Of a stretch of 63,505 bases of DNA, positions 34,891-44,604 are shown in pieces. Every line of letters begins with the position of its first letter. Within the stretch, counting starts at the first letter, position 1. The stretch is from NCBI GenBank assembly GCA_016188575.1, contig JACPHN010000190.1:1-63505 (forward strand), written 5' to 3'. The position numbers and the translations under genes are program-made. The notes under the pieces were generated by a model, which worked only from the letters and a program-made list of their open reading frames with translations, was not told where the DNA came from and ran no database searches. This stretch comes from Candidatus Schekmanbacteria bacterium (GTDB taxonomy: Bacteria; CSSED10-310; JACPHN01).

Positions 34891-36738
34891 ATGACCGTTC
34901 CAGTCCTCAAGTATCGCTGGACGTGGGAGCTGGCGCCCTCCCCCGAAGCGCTGTGGCCACTGGTTGCGAACACGGATCGCTTCAATCGCGATGTCGGGCT
35001 TCCCGCGGTCGGCCCCGCCCGCCGTGAGGTACCGCGGACCAGCCCGCTGAGTCGCGCCCTGAGAGCGCGGCTTCCCGTTGGCGGCATCGAGTGGGAGGAG
35101 CACCCCTTCGAGTGGGTCCGCCCGGAGCGCTTTGCTGTGACCCGCCGCTTTGCCGGCGGCCCCCTCGCGTTCATGACCGTGGACGTCAGGCTGCGAGCGT
35201 CTTTGGCTCACGGGACGCTGTTGTCCTACGCGGTCGACATTCAGCCCCGGAGCTGGCTCGGCCGGGTCGTCGCGCAGGCACAGGTGGGCGTGCTAATGAG
35301 GCGCCGGTTTGGCGACGTGTTCCGCCGCTATGCCCAAACGGCAAACGCCACGGCCGGGCAATCTGAGCCGCGCCAGGAGGCCCTACTTTCGTGGCGGGCG
35401 CGGGCGCACCTCGAGGAGGCTGGCCGCAAGCTGCGGGCACTTCGGCTCGACCCGGGCCTCGTCAACCTGCTGGTGGATGTGGTGGCGGGAAGCGATGAGG
35501 AGCTGCTGTCACCACTCCGCCCGTACGTCCTGGCGGCGCGCTGGGCGGCTTGCCGTCGCGATGTCCTCGAACTGTGCCTGCACGCCACGCGCACCGGTCT
35601 GGTGGTGCTCGAGTGGCAGCTCCTGTGCCCGCATTGTCGCGGCGCTCAAGAGGCCAGACCAGCGCTCGCGGAAATCCCGGCGAGAGCGCGGTGTGAACCC
35701 TGCGCAATCGACTTTTCCGCGCGCCTGGATCAGTCGGTCGAGCTGGTTTTTCGGCCGCATCCCGCGATCCGCAACGTGGCGCGGCGATACTATTGCGTCG
35801 GCGGGCCAGAACTGACCCCGCACGTCGTCCTGCAGCAAATCCTGCGCCCGGGCGAGCACCGAGCGGAGCGCGCGGTGCTGCTCCCCGGGACCTACAGGCT
35901 GCGCGTCAGGGGCGACCAGGACGGTCGCCTCGTGCAAGTTTCGGAAAACGCGCGCACGAGAACCGTCATCGACGTCGCCGGCGCCCCCTGGGAAGCAGTG
36001 GACCTGACGCTCGGAACCGTGGCGGAGCTCGCGCTGACAAACTCCGGCACGCGTGAGGAGCTTCTGGTGCTCGAGCGCGCCGCGTGGAGCGACGGCGTGA
36101 CGCCGGCCGCAGACGTGTTCGCGCTGCAAACATTCAGAGACCTGTTCAGTCGGGAGGCCCTGCGCGAGAACCAGCGGGTGGAAGTAGGAACCCAGACCCT
36201 GCTGTTCACGGATCTGTGCGATTCGACGCGTCTGTACTGTCGCGTCGGTGACGCCCCGGCGTTCGGCTTTGTAATGCGTCATTTTCAGATTCTCCACGAC
36301 GTCATCGCCAGGAACGACGGCGCCATCGTGAAAACGATGGGCGACGCGGTAATGGCCGTTTTCCGGCACCCGCTCGGCGCGTTGCGCACTTTCGTGGAGG
36401 CCGACCGCCTGCTCGCGCGTGGTGATGCGGACGCCCCGCCGCTCGGCCTCAAGGCCGGCATCCACGAAGGCCCGTGCATTGCGGTCACGCTCAACGAGCG
36501 GCTGGACTATTTCGGTTCGACGGTGAACATCGCAGCGCGGCTGCAGGGCCTGGCGCAGAGCGGCGAGGTGGCGCTCTCCGAGGACGTTTTTGCGAACGCC
36601 GAGATCGGTGGCCTGTTGCGGGACCTGGCCGGTACACACGACATCGAAAGCGGCGAGGCCGAGCTCAAAGGGTTCGAAGGTCAGGCGCGGCGGATCTGGC
36701 GGGTTAGGCGCCGGCAGCAGGCGGCGATCGCGCTATGA
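34891..36738 (+). CDS. class III adenylate/guanylate cyclase with START-like and zinc-ribbon regions
   Basis: 615 residues from the ATG at 34891; the upstream in-frame ATG at 34879 lies inside a dispersed repeat and is disfavoured. Residues ~1-150 resemble a SRPBCC/START-like fold. A central region holds a four-cysteine knuckle (CPHC about 245, CEPC about 268) and a beta domain. The C-terminal cyclase domain (about 435-600) has the metal-binding aspartates in LLFTDLCDSTRLY and KTMGDAVMAVF, the lysine in VKTMGD, and YFGSTVNIAARL at the active site. It would make cAMP or cGMP in the cytosol. Its stop overlaps the next start (ATGA), so it is translationally coupled with a B12-binding radical SAM gene. 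Confidence 0.85.
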   Translation: MTVPVLKYRWTWELAPSPEALWPLVANTDRFNRDVGLPAVGPARREVPRTSPLSRALRARLPVGGIEWEEHPFEWVRPERFAVTRRFAGGPLAFMTVDVRLRASLAHGTLLSYAVDIQPRSWLGRVVAQAQVGVLMRRRFGDVFRRYAQTANATAGQSEPRQEALLSWRARAHLEEAGRKLRALRLDPGLVNLLVDVVAGSDEELLSPLRPYVLAARWAACRRDVLELCLHATRTGLVVLEWQLLCPHCRGAQEARPALAEIPARARCEPCAIDFSARLDQSVELVFRPHPAIRNVARRYYCVGGPELTPHVVLQQILRPGEHRAERAVLLPGTYRLRVRGDQDGRLVQVSENARTRTVIDVAGAPWEAVDLTLGTVAELALTNSGTREELLVLERAAWSDGVTPAADVFALQTFRDLFSREALRENQRVEVGTQTLLFTDLCDSTRLYCRVGDAPAFGFVMRHFQILHDVIARNDGAIVKTMGDAVMAVFRHPLGALRTFVEADRLLARGDADAPPLGLKAGIHEGPCIAVTLNERLDYFGSTVNIAARLQGLAQSGEVALSEDVFANAEIGGLLRDLAGTHDIESGEAELKGFEGQARRIWRVRRRQQAAIAL

Positions 36739-38510
36739 GGTTCCTCTTTGTCCCGTACTACAGCTTCTTTCAGGACACGCGGTTCGCGCCGAGCAAGCGG
36801 AGCCGCTTGCTGGCCCGGTTCACACCGCTCGGCATCCTGCAGCTCATGGCGTCGCTCGCGCGGGTCTTCTCCCCGAGCGACGACCAAAAGCTCATCGACG
36901 TCAATGGCTCCTGTGCCGAGACCGTTCCCGCGCTCCTCGCGGACACCATTGGAGAGCTTTCCCGGCACATCGCCGGGGACGGCAGCGGGGTAGTCGTCGG
37001 CTTTCAGACGATTGCCAATTCACTCGACTTGTCGGTGCACCTGGCGGGTCAGATCAAATCCGCGTATCCGCGGGCCGTGGTCGTGCTTGGCGGGCCGGGA
37101 ACTGCCGCGACCGCGGCGCCAATCATGGAACGCTTCGCGTGGATCGATGCAGTGCTCACGGGAGAAGCCGACCACTCCATTGCCCAGCTCTACGAGCTCG
37201 TCACCGGCAGGCGCGCGGCGGTCGAGGTCACGGGGCTACTCTGGCGAACGGATACCGGAGCTGTCGTCAGCGGCCCCCCGGCGCACCATGTCGACAATCT
37301 GGACGAGCTGCCGCTTCCCCTGTATGCGGCATTTCCGGATCTCGCCGAGGTTGCCGCGGTCGGCATCGAGGCTGGCCGCGGGTGTCCGTACAACTGCTCG
37401 TATTGTTCCTCAACTCAGTTCTTCCAGCGCCGCTATCGCACCAAGTCACCGGAACGCATCGTCGCCGAGGTGCGCGCGCTGCGCTCGCTGATCCCGGTGC
37501 GCGTGGTGCACTTCGTGCACGACAACCTGCTGGCGAATCGCCACTGGATGGAAGGCTTTTGCCGGTACGTCGGCGGCCTGGACGCGGGCGATCGTTTTCT
37601 CTGGACCTGCGATGGACGGCTGGACAACATCCCGGGCGAGCTGGCGACGCAGATGCGCGCCGCCGGCTGCATCCGACTCTACTGCGGGATCGAGTCCGGC
37701 TCGGCGCGCATGCATCGGCTCATCGGCAAGCGGCTGGACCTGCCGCGCGCTTTCATGGCGCTGGCCAAGGTGCTCGATACGGGCATGGAGCTCGTCACCA
37801 GCTTCATGTACGGCTTTTCCGACGAGACTCCCGAGGATTTGGAGCTTACTCTGGAGCGCATGCGCGAGGCGGCGGTTGCGGGCGCAGAGGTCCAGTTCCA
37901 CGCGCTCGCGCCGATCCCCGGCACGGCCGAGACGCGCGCGCTCGGACCGCGCCTGGTATTCGACGAGGAGATGCGCTCCAATCTCGTACAACGGCCCGGA
38001 TTCGGGCAGATGACCGAGCTCATCGCCGCGGATCCGGAGGTCTTTTCGGCGCATTATCGATACCCGCCGGCGTACTTCACGCGCGACGATTGCCGTGCAC
38101 TCGAGCAACTGCTGGTGCCTTTCCTACTCAGCACGCCCTGGACCGCGCTGCTGCTTCGGCCCTATTTCGGCGGTAGTTACCTCGCGCTCCTGGAGCCGTT
38201 GCGCCGCGTTTGCGCGGCCAGCCCGGCGAGTGGCGGGCGGCTACCAGCGTGGAAGCTTCTGGCCTGGATCGACGAGCTGGCTCCGCTCATCGCCGACACG
38301 CTCCTGTACGAGGTCCGTCATGGGCGAGGTGGCGCGCGCGGCCGTGTGGGAGTGCCAGATCTTCGCGCCGCGATCCGCATCCGCACCCCGCGCGGCGACC
38401 GCGAAAGGTGGTTGCGATTCGATGTTCCCGCGCTCATCGCCGACCTGCGCCGCGGCATCGCGGTTACGGACGAGGCCCGCTACCTGATGTACGGCCGCGG
38501 AGATTCGTAG
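36735..38510 (+). CDS. B12-binding-domain radical SAM protein
   Basis: 591 residues. Residues 1-160 look like a cobalamin-binding Rossmann region (LGILQLMASLARVF, VVVLGGPGTAATAAPIMERF). The radical SAM core carries the [4Fe-4S] ligands Cys217, Cys221 and Cys224 in AGRGCPYNCSYCSS, followed by FVHDNLLANRHWMEGF and GIESGSARMHRLIGKR. The C-terminal ~180 residues are unassigned. Enzymes of this type methylate or rearrange unactivated carbons in lipids, cofactors or peptides. The ATGA overlap with the cyclase gene is tight coupling of a second-messenger enzyme with a radical SAM enzyme. No peptide precursor gene was seen nearby. Confidence 0.88.
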   Translation: MRFLFVPYYSFFQDTRFAPSKRSRLLARFTPLGILQLMASLARVFSPSDDQKLIDVNGSCAETVPALLADTIGELSRHIAGDGSGVVVGFQTIANSLDLSVHLAGQIKSAYPRAVVVLGGPGTAATAAPIMERFAWIDAVLTGEADHSIAQLYELVTGRRAAVEVTGLLWRTDTGAVVSGPPAHHVDNLDELPLPLYAAFPDLAEVAAVGIEAGRGCPYNCSYCSSTQFFQRRYRTKSPERIVAEVRALRSLIPVRVVHFVHDNLLANRHWMEGFCRYVGGLDAGDRFLWTCDGRLDNIPGELATQMRAAGCIRLYCGIESGSARMHRLIGKRLDLPRAFMALAKVLDTGMELVTSFMYGFSDETPEDLELTLERMREAAVAGAEVQFHALAPIPGTAETRALGPRLVFDEEMRSNLVQRPGFGQMTELIAADPEVFSAHYRYPPAYFTRDDCRALEQLLVPFLLSTPWTALLLRPYFGGSYLALLEPLRRVCAASPASGGRLPAWKLLAWIDELAPLIADTLLYEVRHGRGGARGRVGVPDLRAAIRIRTPRGDRERWLRFDVPALIADLRRGIAVTDEARYLMYGRGDS

Positions 38511-38521
38511 AGGCAAAGCAA

Positions 38522-38570
38522 CGGAGGCGGGCGCTGTCGCCCCGACGCCGAGCAGGCAGCGGATGCAGGA
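38522..38570. repeat. family D dispersed element
   Basis: CGGAGGCGGGCGCTGTCGCC followed by CCGACGCCGAGCAGGCAGCG and GGATGCAGGA aligns with 17211-17258 and, more distantly, 23386-23432. It begins 12 bases after the radical SAM stop codon. Confidence 0.55.
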
Positions 38571-38707
38571 ACAAGTCGTCTCTTGATGGTCGGGCTGGAT
38601 TCGTATACAGTGGGTCGTGGACTGGTGGGCAAACCTCTTCGCCTGCTTTCGGTCTCTGGTTCACATTGTAACGGTCAAGGTTGACGCTACGGTACAGGAG
38701 CGGTCGA

Positions 38708-41002
38708 ATGAAGACGACCAGTCGCCACCTCAGGTTACTTCACGGCGTAGCTGGAGTAGGCGCTGCTGCGGGGCTAGCCCTGTCGCTGTTCTACCTGGCC
38801 GCCGTCGGCGTGCTCAAGGAAAACGCCAGTCTGGCCGTCGCTGTCCACGGTATCGGCGCCGTGCTCGTCTTCCTCGCCGTCGCCATCCGCCTGCGGCTAC
38901 TGAGCTCCCCGCTTGCCGCACTGGCTGACGCGCCACAGCCTCCTGCCAACGATGGCAACGTCTCCGGACCGGCTGCGGATGAAAGTGGCGCAGCGAAGAG
39001 GACATCGGCAGCGGACGAAAGCGGCAGCTCCATGGCGCCGGGCAACGGCAATGCGCGGGCGGTGGAAGCAATCTTCCGGCTGCCGATGGCGCTGCTCTGG
39101 CTCTGTCCGGGATTTGTGCTTACCACGGTGCTGGCTTCTACGGTGTCGGTCGCCTGGACCGACGTCGCCGCCACTGCCCTGCACGTCGCCGTTTGCGCCG
39201 TCCTTGCCGGGGTCGTACCCGCCGCAAGTGCTTTCCTTCTCGCCGAACGCCAGACCGAGCAACTGGCGGCGACGCTGCCGCTGGAGGAGGTTACGGGGTA
39301 CCTGCAACAGCGCTCCTCGATCGCGATCAGACTGGACACGCGCCTGCGCTGGCTCCCGGTCCTCACGCAAGCTGTCGCCATGGCGATGTTGATGGCGGCC
39401 GTGGCGCACGTGCAGCGGTCCGGACCGTCGACCGCCAGTGTCCTGCTCGCAGTGGCGATCACAGTCGCGGCATTCGCCTTCGGAGCCTTCGCCGGCGGCC
39501 TGCTGTCGCAGGGGATTTCGGCATCCGTCCTGCGCCTCGTCGCTACCCTGGGTGAGGCCAAGGAAGGGAGCTTGCGCGTTCGCGCTCAGCCGCGTTCGTC
39601 GCACGAAATCGGCATGTTGGCGGCGCATTTCAATCTCGTGTTCGAGAACTTCGAGAAGATCTTCGAAAAGGTAAAGACAGTCTCCGAGAGCGTGGCAGCG
39701 GTCGCCGACCGGCTGACCGCGGCGGCGCAGGAAATGAGCGACGGCGTCGAGCTCCAGGCGACGAGCACCGAGACGACATCGAGCTCCATCGAAGAAATGA
39801 GCGTCTCCATCAACCAGGTAGCGGCCAACGTAGAGCACCTGTCGCATGAAACGGAAATCTCGTCCAGCTCGACCATGGAAATGACGCTCTCCATCGAGGA
39901 GGTCGCCAAGAACATCGAGAGCCTGAGCACGAGCGTTGACGCGACGAGCTCTTCCATCGAGGAGATGACGGCCACTGTAAAGGAAGTCGCCGCCAACGCA
40001 GAACGACTGGCCTTCAGCTCCGCCCAGGTCGCCGAGGCCATGGAAAGCATCGACCACGGTCTGGGCCAGGTCGAGGAGTACTCCAAGGAGTCCTCCAAGC
40101 TCTCCGGCAAGGTTTCCGAGGATGCCATGCAGGGCGCCGCCTCCGTTGCGGAGACCATCAACGAGATTCAGAAGATCCGGGAAGCAGTGCTGTCGTCACA
40201 GGAGGTCATCGAGGCTCTCGGTGGGCGTAGCGAGGAAATCGGCAAGATCCTCAACGTCATTGATGACGTGGCCTCGCAGACCAACCTGCTGGCGCTCAAC
40301 GCCGCGATCATCGCGGCGCAGGCGGGCGAGCACGGCAAGGCATTCGCGGTCGTGGCCCAGGAAATCCGCGATTTGGCGGAACGGACGGCCGCCTCGACGC
40401 GCGAGATCGCCGCGCTGATCAAGACGGTGCAGTCCGAGGCCGTGACGGCCGTCGCCCGCATGGGACAGGGCGCCAAGACGGTCGAAAGCGGCGTGACGCT
40501 CAGCGAGCGCGCCGGCAACGCACTGCAGAAAATAATCCACTCCACCGAACAGTCGTCCGGCATGACCTACAAGATCGAGAAGGCGACGATCGAGCAGACC
40601 GAACGCTCTCGAGAAGTTACCGAGGCGGTCCACAACTTTCAGGTCATGGCGCGGCAAATCGCCAAGGCGACGCGCGAGCAGACCATCGGCATCGAACAGA
40701 TCATGCGCGAGAGCGAGAACATCCGGGACATGGCCGAGCACGTTCGGCGCGCCACGATCCAGCAGGCGCAGGGATCAAAGCAGATCTCGACGACCGTAGA
40801 GCACGTTACCGAGATGACGCAGGAGATCGTGAAAGCAACCCAGCAGCAGAAGAAGGGCGCCCATCAGATCGTTGAGGCGATCGAAGTTTTCAAGGAAATC
40901 ACGCTCAAGAATCTGGACACGGGCATGGAGATGGAACGGGCCGTCGACGCCTTGGGGCGCGAGGCCACGTCCTTGAGCGCGGAGATCAGTCGCGTGAAAT
41001 AG
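38708..41002 (+). CDS. methyl-accepting chemotaxis-like receptor with a six-helix membrane domain
   Basis: 764 residues from the ATG at 38708 (AGGAG upstream). The N-terminal ~290 residues contain about six hydrophobic helices ([56 protein letters not shown] among them) and no large periplasmic domain. A HAMP-like segment ([20 protein letters not shown]) leads into a long signalling coiled coil with repeated SSSIEEM and the hairpin tip [31 protein letters not shown]. The tip departs slightly from the canonical AAIEAARAGE. It probably reports to a CheA/CheW system encoded elsewhere. Its end overlaps the convergent epimerase gene by 17 bases. Confidence 0.88.
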   Translation: MKTTSRHLRLLHGVAGVGAAAGLALSLFYLAAVGVLKENASLAVAVHGIGAVLVFLAVAIRLRLLSSPLAALADAPQPPANDGNVSGPAADESGAAKRTSAADESGSSMAPGNGNARAVEAIFRLPMALLWLCPGFVLTTVLASTVSVAWTDVAATALHVAVCAVLAGVVPAASAFLLAERQTEQLAATLPLEEVTGYLQQRSSIAIRLDTRLRWLPVLTQAVAMAMLMAAVAHVQRSGPSTASVLLAVAITVAAFAFGAFAGGLLSQGISASVLRLVATLGEAKEGSLRVRAQPRSSHEIGMLAAHFNLVFENFEKIFEKVKTVSESVAAVADRLTAAAQEMSDGVELQATSTETTSSSIEEMSVSINQVAANVEHLSHETEISSSSTMEMTLSIEEVAKNIESLSTSVDATSSSIEEMTATVKEVAANAERLAFSSAQVAEAMESIDHGLGQVEEYSKESSKLSGKVSEDAMQGAASVAETINEIQKIREAVLSSQEVIEALGGRSEEIGKILNVIDDVASQTNLLALNAAIIAAQAGEHGKAFAVVAQEIRDLAERTAASTREIAALIKTVQSEAVTAVARMGQGAKTVESGVTLSERAGNALQKIIHSTEQSSGMTYKIEKATIEQTERSREVTEAVHNFQVMARQIAKATREQTIGIEQIMRESENIRDMAEHVRRATIQQAQGSKQISTTVEHVTEMTQEIVKATQQQKKGAHQIVEAIEVFKEITLKNLDTGMEMERAVDALGREATSLSAEISRVK

Positions 41003-41954
41003 CCGCGCCACGCGCCGCTGCTTGCGCCGCCAGTTGGCCGCGAAAATACTCCAAGGTCCGTCGAATGCCCTCTTCCAGAGCGATCTTGGGGCTCCACTCC
41101 AGGATCTCGCGGGCGAGCCGAATGTCGGGCTGGCGCACGCGCGGGTCGTCGACCGGGAGCGGCTTGAAGACGATCGGGCTGCGGGCGCCCGTGAGGCGGC
41201 GGATGGTCTCGCCAAACTGCAATACCGTCATCTCGCAATCATTGCCGAGGTTCACCGGTCCCGTATGGTCCACCGACATGAGCTGCAGGATCCCGTCTAC
41301 GAGGTCGTCGACGTAACAGAAGCTGCGCGTCTGACTGCCGTCACCAAAGACTGTCAACGGTTCGCCGGACAGCGCCTGGGAGAGAAACGCGGGGACGACG
41401 CGCCCGTCATCGATGCGCATGCGGGGACCGTAGGTATTGAAGATCCGGGCGATGCGCACGGGCAGCCCGTGAAAGCGATGGTAGGCCATCACCATGGCTT
41501 CGGCGAAGCGCTTGGCCTCGTCGTAGACCCCGCGCGGCCCGACCGGGTTGACGTTGCCCCAGTAGCTCTCCGGCTGCGGATGAATCAGCGGATCGCCGTA
41601 GACTTCCGACGTCGACGCCAGAAGAAATATCGCGCCCTTCGCCCGGGCGAGACCCAGCGCCTTGTGCGTTCCCAGGCTGCCGACCTTCAGCGTCTGGATG
41701 GGCAGCTTGAGGTAGTCGACGGGAGACGCGGGCGACGCGAAATGAAGAATCGCGTCGAGATTGCCCGAGACGTGCACATACTCCGTGACGTCCTGCTTGA
41801 CGAACGTGAAGCGGTCTCCGAACAGGTGCTCGATGTTGGCGAGCTTCCCCGTAAGCAAGTTGTCCATACAGGTGACTTCGTGACCGAGCCCGAGCAGTCG
41901 CTCGCAGAGATGGGAACCGATGAAACCGGCTCCTCCCGTAATCAAGACGCGCAT
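40986..41954 (-). CDS. NAD-dependent epimerase/dehydratase, UDP-glucuronate decarboxylase-like
   Basis: 322 residues. Rossmann [14 protein letters not shown] at 7-20, catalytic Tyr144/Lys148 in [25 protein letters not shown], and [20 protein letters not shown]. The [13 protein letters not shown] and [13 protein letters not shown] segments match UDP-xylose synthase-type enzymes (extended SDR family), which oxidise and decarboxylate UDP-glucuronate to UDP-xylose. It likely supplies a nucleotide sugar for surface glycans, together with the DegT, GSCFA and sulfotransferase genes elsewhere in the window. It converges on the receptor gene, with the two stop codons overlapping. Confidence 0.85.
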   Translation of the reverse strand: MRVLITGGAGFIGSHLCERLLGLGHEVTCMDNLLTGKLANIEHLFGDRFTFVKQDVTEYVHVSGNLDAILHFASPASPVDYLKLPIQTLKVGSLGTHKALGLARAKGAIFLLASTSEVYGDPLIHPQPESYWGNVNPVGPRGVYDEAKRFAEAMVMAYHRFHGLPVRIARIFNTYGPRMRIDDGRVVPAFLSQALSGEPLTVFGDGSQTRSFCYVDDLVDGILQLMSVDHTGPVNLGNDCEMTVLQFGETIRRLTGARSPIVFKPLPVDDPRVRQPDIRLAREILEWSPKIALEEGIRRTLEYFRGQLAAQAAARGAAISRD

Positions 41955-42081
41955 TGTCGATCAGGCCTCCTCGCCGTTGGCCGTGCGGGCGGTACTCGCC
42001 GTTGCTGGGGGAGCGACCACCGCACCCAAGTCCGCCACCGCTGCCCACTTGCCTGCTGCTGCTTAGCATCAAGCTCCGTCC

Positions 42082-42123
42082 TTGACAACCCGCGGGTGCA
42101 TCATTATCATGACGCATAGCGTC
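42082..42123 (+). promoter_or_regulatory. sigma70-type promoter with adjacent palindromic operator
   Basis: TTGACA (42082-42087) and TATCAT (42105-42110) are 17 bases apart. A perfect inverted repeat GACGC-ATA-GCGTC (42111-42123) follows at once and would cover the transcription start, as a repressor site would. The acyl-CoA dehydrogenase gene begins 56 bases further on. Confidence 0.6.
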
Positions 42124-42178
42124 GAGAAAACTCCCAAAGCAGCCTGGGGCAACCGCAACCCAACACCGTGGAGCAGTC

Positions 42179-44113
42179 ATGAGCGGCACTAATGGCAGGC
42201 AAGTGAGCGAGGCCGAATCGAGGGAAGTCGCAGAATCGTCGCGCCAAACCGAATGGAAGGAGCCGAGCTTCCTCAAGGAGCTCATCCTGGGCAATTTTCG
42301 GTTCGACTTGGTTTACCCGTTTCCCGGCATCACCGGCCTACGGAGACCCGAGTTTGTCACCTTCTACGAGAATCTCCAGAATTTTCTCGCGGAGAAAGTG
42401 GACCCCGTCCAGATTGACACAGAGGGCGATTATCCTGCCGAGGTGTTGGACGGCCTGCGAAAGCTCGGCGCCTTTGGTATGAAGATCCCCGTCGAGTACG
42501 GGGGAATCGGGCTCTCGCAGGTGGAATATAACCTGTGCATGGAGCTCATCGGAAGTTGGGACGCGAGTCTTGTCGCCTTGCTCTCGGCCCACCAGTCCAT
42601 TGGCGTCCCGCAGCCGCTGAAGATGTTCGGGACGGCGGAGCTCAAGCAAAAATACTTGCCGAGGTGCGCCGCGGGCGCCATCAGCGGTTTCGCCCTGACG
42701 GAGGCAGACGTGGGTTCGGACCCGGCGCGCCTGGCGACGACGGCCGAGCTCACGGACGACGGCGATGCCTACATTCTCAACGGCGAGAAACTTTGGTGCA
42801 CCAACGGGACGCTGGCAGAGCTGCTCGTGGTAATGGCGCGTAACCCGAAAACGAAGAAGATTTCCGCCTTCGTGGTCGAGACGGCGTGGGCAGGGGTCGA
42901 GGTCATTCACCGCTGCCGCTTCATGGGCCTACGGGCGATCTCCAATGCGCTCATCCGCTTCACCAACGTGCGCGTCCCCAAGGAGAACCTGGTCGGCAAG
43001 GAAGGTGCGGGCCTCAAGATCGCTCTCGTCACGCTCAACACCGGGCGACTGACGGTCCCGGCCGCGGCGGTTGGCGGCGCGAAGCAGTGCGTCGAAGTCT
43101 GCCGGAAATGGGCCTCCGAGCGGGTGCAGTGGGGTCATCCAGTGGGCAAGCACGAGGCGGTCACCCACAAGATAGCAGATATCGCAGCAACGACCTTCGC
43201 GATGGAGGCGATTAGCGACCTGACGTCCGAAATGGCCGACCGCGGTGGCTACGACATTCGCCTGGAAGCGGCGGCGGCCAAGGAATGGTGCACCGCCGAG
43301 GGCTGGAAAATCATAGACGACGCCCTTCAGGTGCGCGGCGGCCGCGGCTACGAGAACGAAACCTCGTTGCGCGCGCGGGGGGAGTGGCCCGTCGGCATCG
43401 AGCGCATGATGCGGGATTGTCGCATTAACCGCATCTTCGAGGGCTCCAGCGAGATCATGCACCTCTTCATGGCGCGGGAGGCCGTCGACACCCATCTGCA
43501 CGTCGCCGGCGATCTGGTGAACCCGAAGGCCGGGGTCAGCACCAAGGTCAAGGCGCTACCCAAAATCATCGGCTTCTACGCGTCCTGGTACCCGACGCGC
43601 TGGCTGGGCTGGGGTTTCTGGCCGCGATACAACGAGTTTGGCCGCCTCGGCGCCCACCTTCGGTTCGTCGAGCGCAGCAGTCGCAAGCTGGCACGCCAGG
43701 TCTTTCACGGCATGGCGGCGTACCAGGCAAAGCTCGAGCGGAAGCAGGGGTTCTTGTTCCGCGTGGTGGACATCGCCAACGAGCTGTTCGCCATCACGAC
43801 TGCGATATCACGAGCGCTGACAATGGCGGACAGCCACCAGCCGGATGCGGCACGGGCCGAGGAGCTGGCGGACTTGTTCGCGAGAACGTCGAGGCGCAAG
43901 GTGCGGAAGCTGTTCCGCGATTTGTGGCGAAATGATGACAACCTGAAATACCGCGTCGGCCTGCGGGTGCTCGACGGCACGCACGCGTGGCTGGAAGAGG
44001 GCACGATGCCGCTGCCGACGGCTCCGGCCCGACAAATCGTGGCCACCAAGGGGCCGGCGGCCGGCGCGACGGTACCGAACGGCGAGGAGAAGAAAGAGCC
44101 GGTGGTCGCTTAG
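42179..44113 (+). CDS. acyl-CoA dehydrogenase, long/very-long-chain type
   Basis: 644 residues, longer than the 380-400 of classical acyl-CoA dehydrogenases and close to VLCAD/ACAD9-type enzymes with a C-terminal extension. Features: the N-terminal helical domain, [15 protein letters not shown] and [11 protein letters not shown] of the beta domain, and [18 protein letters not shown] whose FEG glutamate is the usual catalytic base; [13 protein letters not shown] binds FAD. The C-terminal ~190 residues are helical ([20 protein letters not shown]). It catalyses FAD-dependent alpha,beta-dehydrogenation of acyl-CoA in fatty acid degradation, passing electrons to ETF. It is a single-gene unit under its own promoter with a terminator after it. 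Confidence 0.92.
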   Translation: MSGTNGRQVSEAESREVAESSRQTEWKEPSFLKELILGNFRFDLVYPFPGITGLRRPEFVTFYENLQNFLAEKVDPVQIDTEGDYPAEVLDGLRKLGAFGMKIPVEYGGIGLSQVEYNLCMELIGSWDASLVALLSAHQSIGVPQPLKMFGTAELKQKYLPRCAAGAISGFALTEADVGSDPARLATTAELTDDGDAYILNGEKLWCTNGTLAELLVVMARNPKTKKISAFVVETAWAGVEVIHRCRFMGLRAISNALIRFTNVRVPKENLVGKEGAGLKIALVTLNTGRLTVPAAAVGGAKQCVEVCRKWASERVQWGHPVGKHEAVTHKIADIAATTFAMEAISDLTSEMADRGGYDIRLEAAAAKEWCTAEGWKIIDDALQVRGGRGYENETSLRARGEWPVGIERMMRDCRINRIFEGSSEIMHLFMAREAVDTHLHVAGDLVNPKAGVSTKVKALPKIIGFYASWYPTRWLGWGFWPRYNEFGRLGAHLRFVERSSRKLARQVFHGMAAYQAKLERKQGFLFRVVDIANELFAITTAISRALTMADSHQPDAARAEELADLFARTSRRKVRKLFRDLWRNDDNLKYRVGLRVLDGTHAWLEEGTMPLPTAPARQIVATKGPAAGATVPNGEEKKEPVVA

Positions 44114-44197
44114 GCGCTTTCGATCTCGCTGACGGCGCGGTGGGTGTTCCCCACCGCCCGCGGTTCGGCAGGCAGGGAGCCGGACCGCGGTCACGGC

Positions 44198-44238
44198 GGA
44201 AGCGGAGGATGCTCCACCCTCCGCTTCCTTCTCACTTT
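44198..44238 (+). terminator. candidate intrinsic terminator after the acyl-CoA dehydrogenase gene
   Basis: Perfect 11-bp arms GGAAGCGGAGG (44198-44208) and CCTCCGCTTCC (44218-44228) with a 9-base loop, followed by TTCTCACTTT. It lies 85 bases after the stop codon. The T-tract is interrupted, so efficiency is uncertain. Confidence 0.6.
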
Positions 44239-44604
44239 GCCGCCTGCCCACCACACTGTGGGCGAAGCGGTTGTCCCTTCGAGCCGATCAGGCGGGCGGT
44301 TCGCGTTTTCGGCGATCGCCCCAGGGGCGTTGCTGCGCGGATCAGTCTCTGAGACCGACACCCCGAGCATCGCCCGCACCGCCGGGCTATGATTGCTGCG
44401 CAGCCTACGGGCTGCCGCGCCCAGCGAGCTGGCGCCCAACATGCGGCCTTCTGGACGCCGCGCCGGCCAACGCGGGCGGCAATTGCGTACCAATATGAAT
44501 GCCGGCCCCCAGGCCGGGGTTTCAGCGGCGATTCCGCCCTGAAGGGCGGGGTTTCGGACCGGCTGACGAATGGATGACTCGCGTGCTGTAGAAAGACCAA
44601 CGCC
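44239..44604. other. intergenic region upstream of the RND exporter
   Basis: No gene is supported. It contains several GC-rich short palindromes, AATGCCGGCCCCCAGGCCGGGG near 44498, and the family C repeat at 44529-44580. A promoter could not be identified. Confidence 0.4.
44529..44580 (+). repeat. family C element directly upstream of the RND exporter gene
   Basis: GCGGCGATTCCGCCCTGAAG, GGCGGGGTTTCGGACCGGCT and GACGAATGGATGACTCG correspond almost base for base to 34838-34890. The central CCGCCCTGAAGGGCGG is a perfect hairpin here. Confidence 0.65.
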
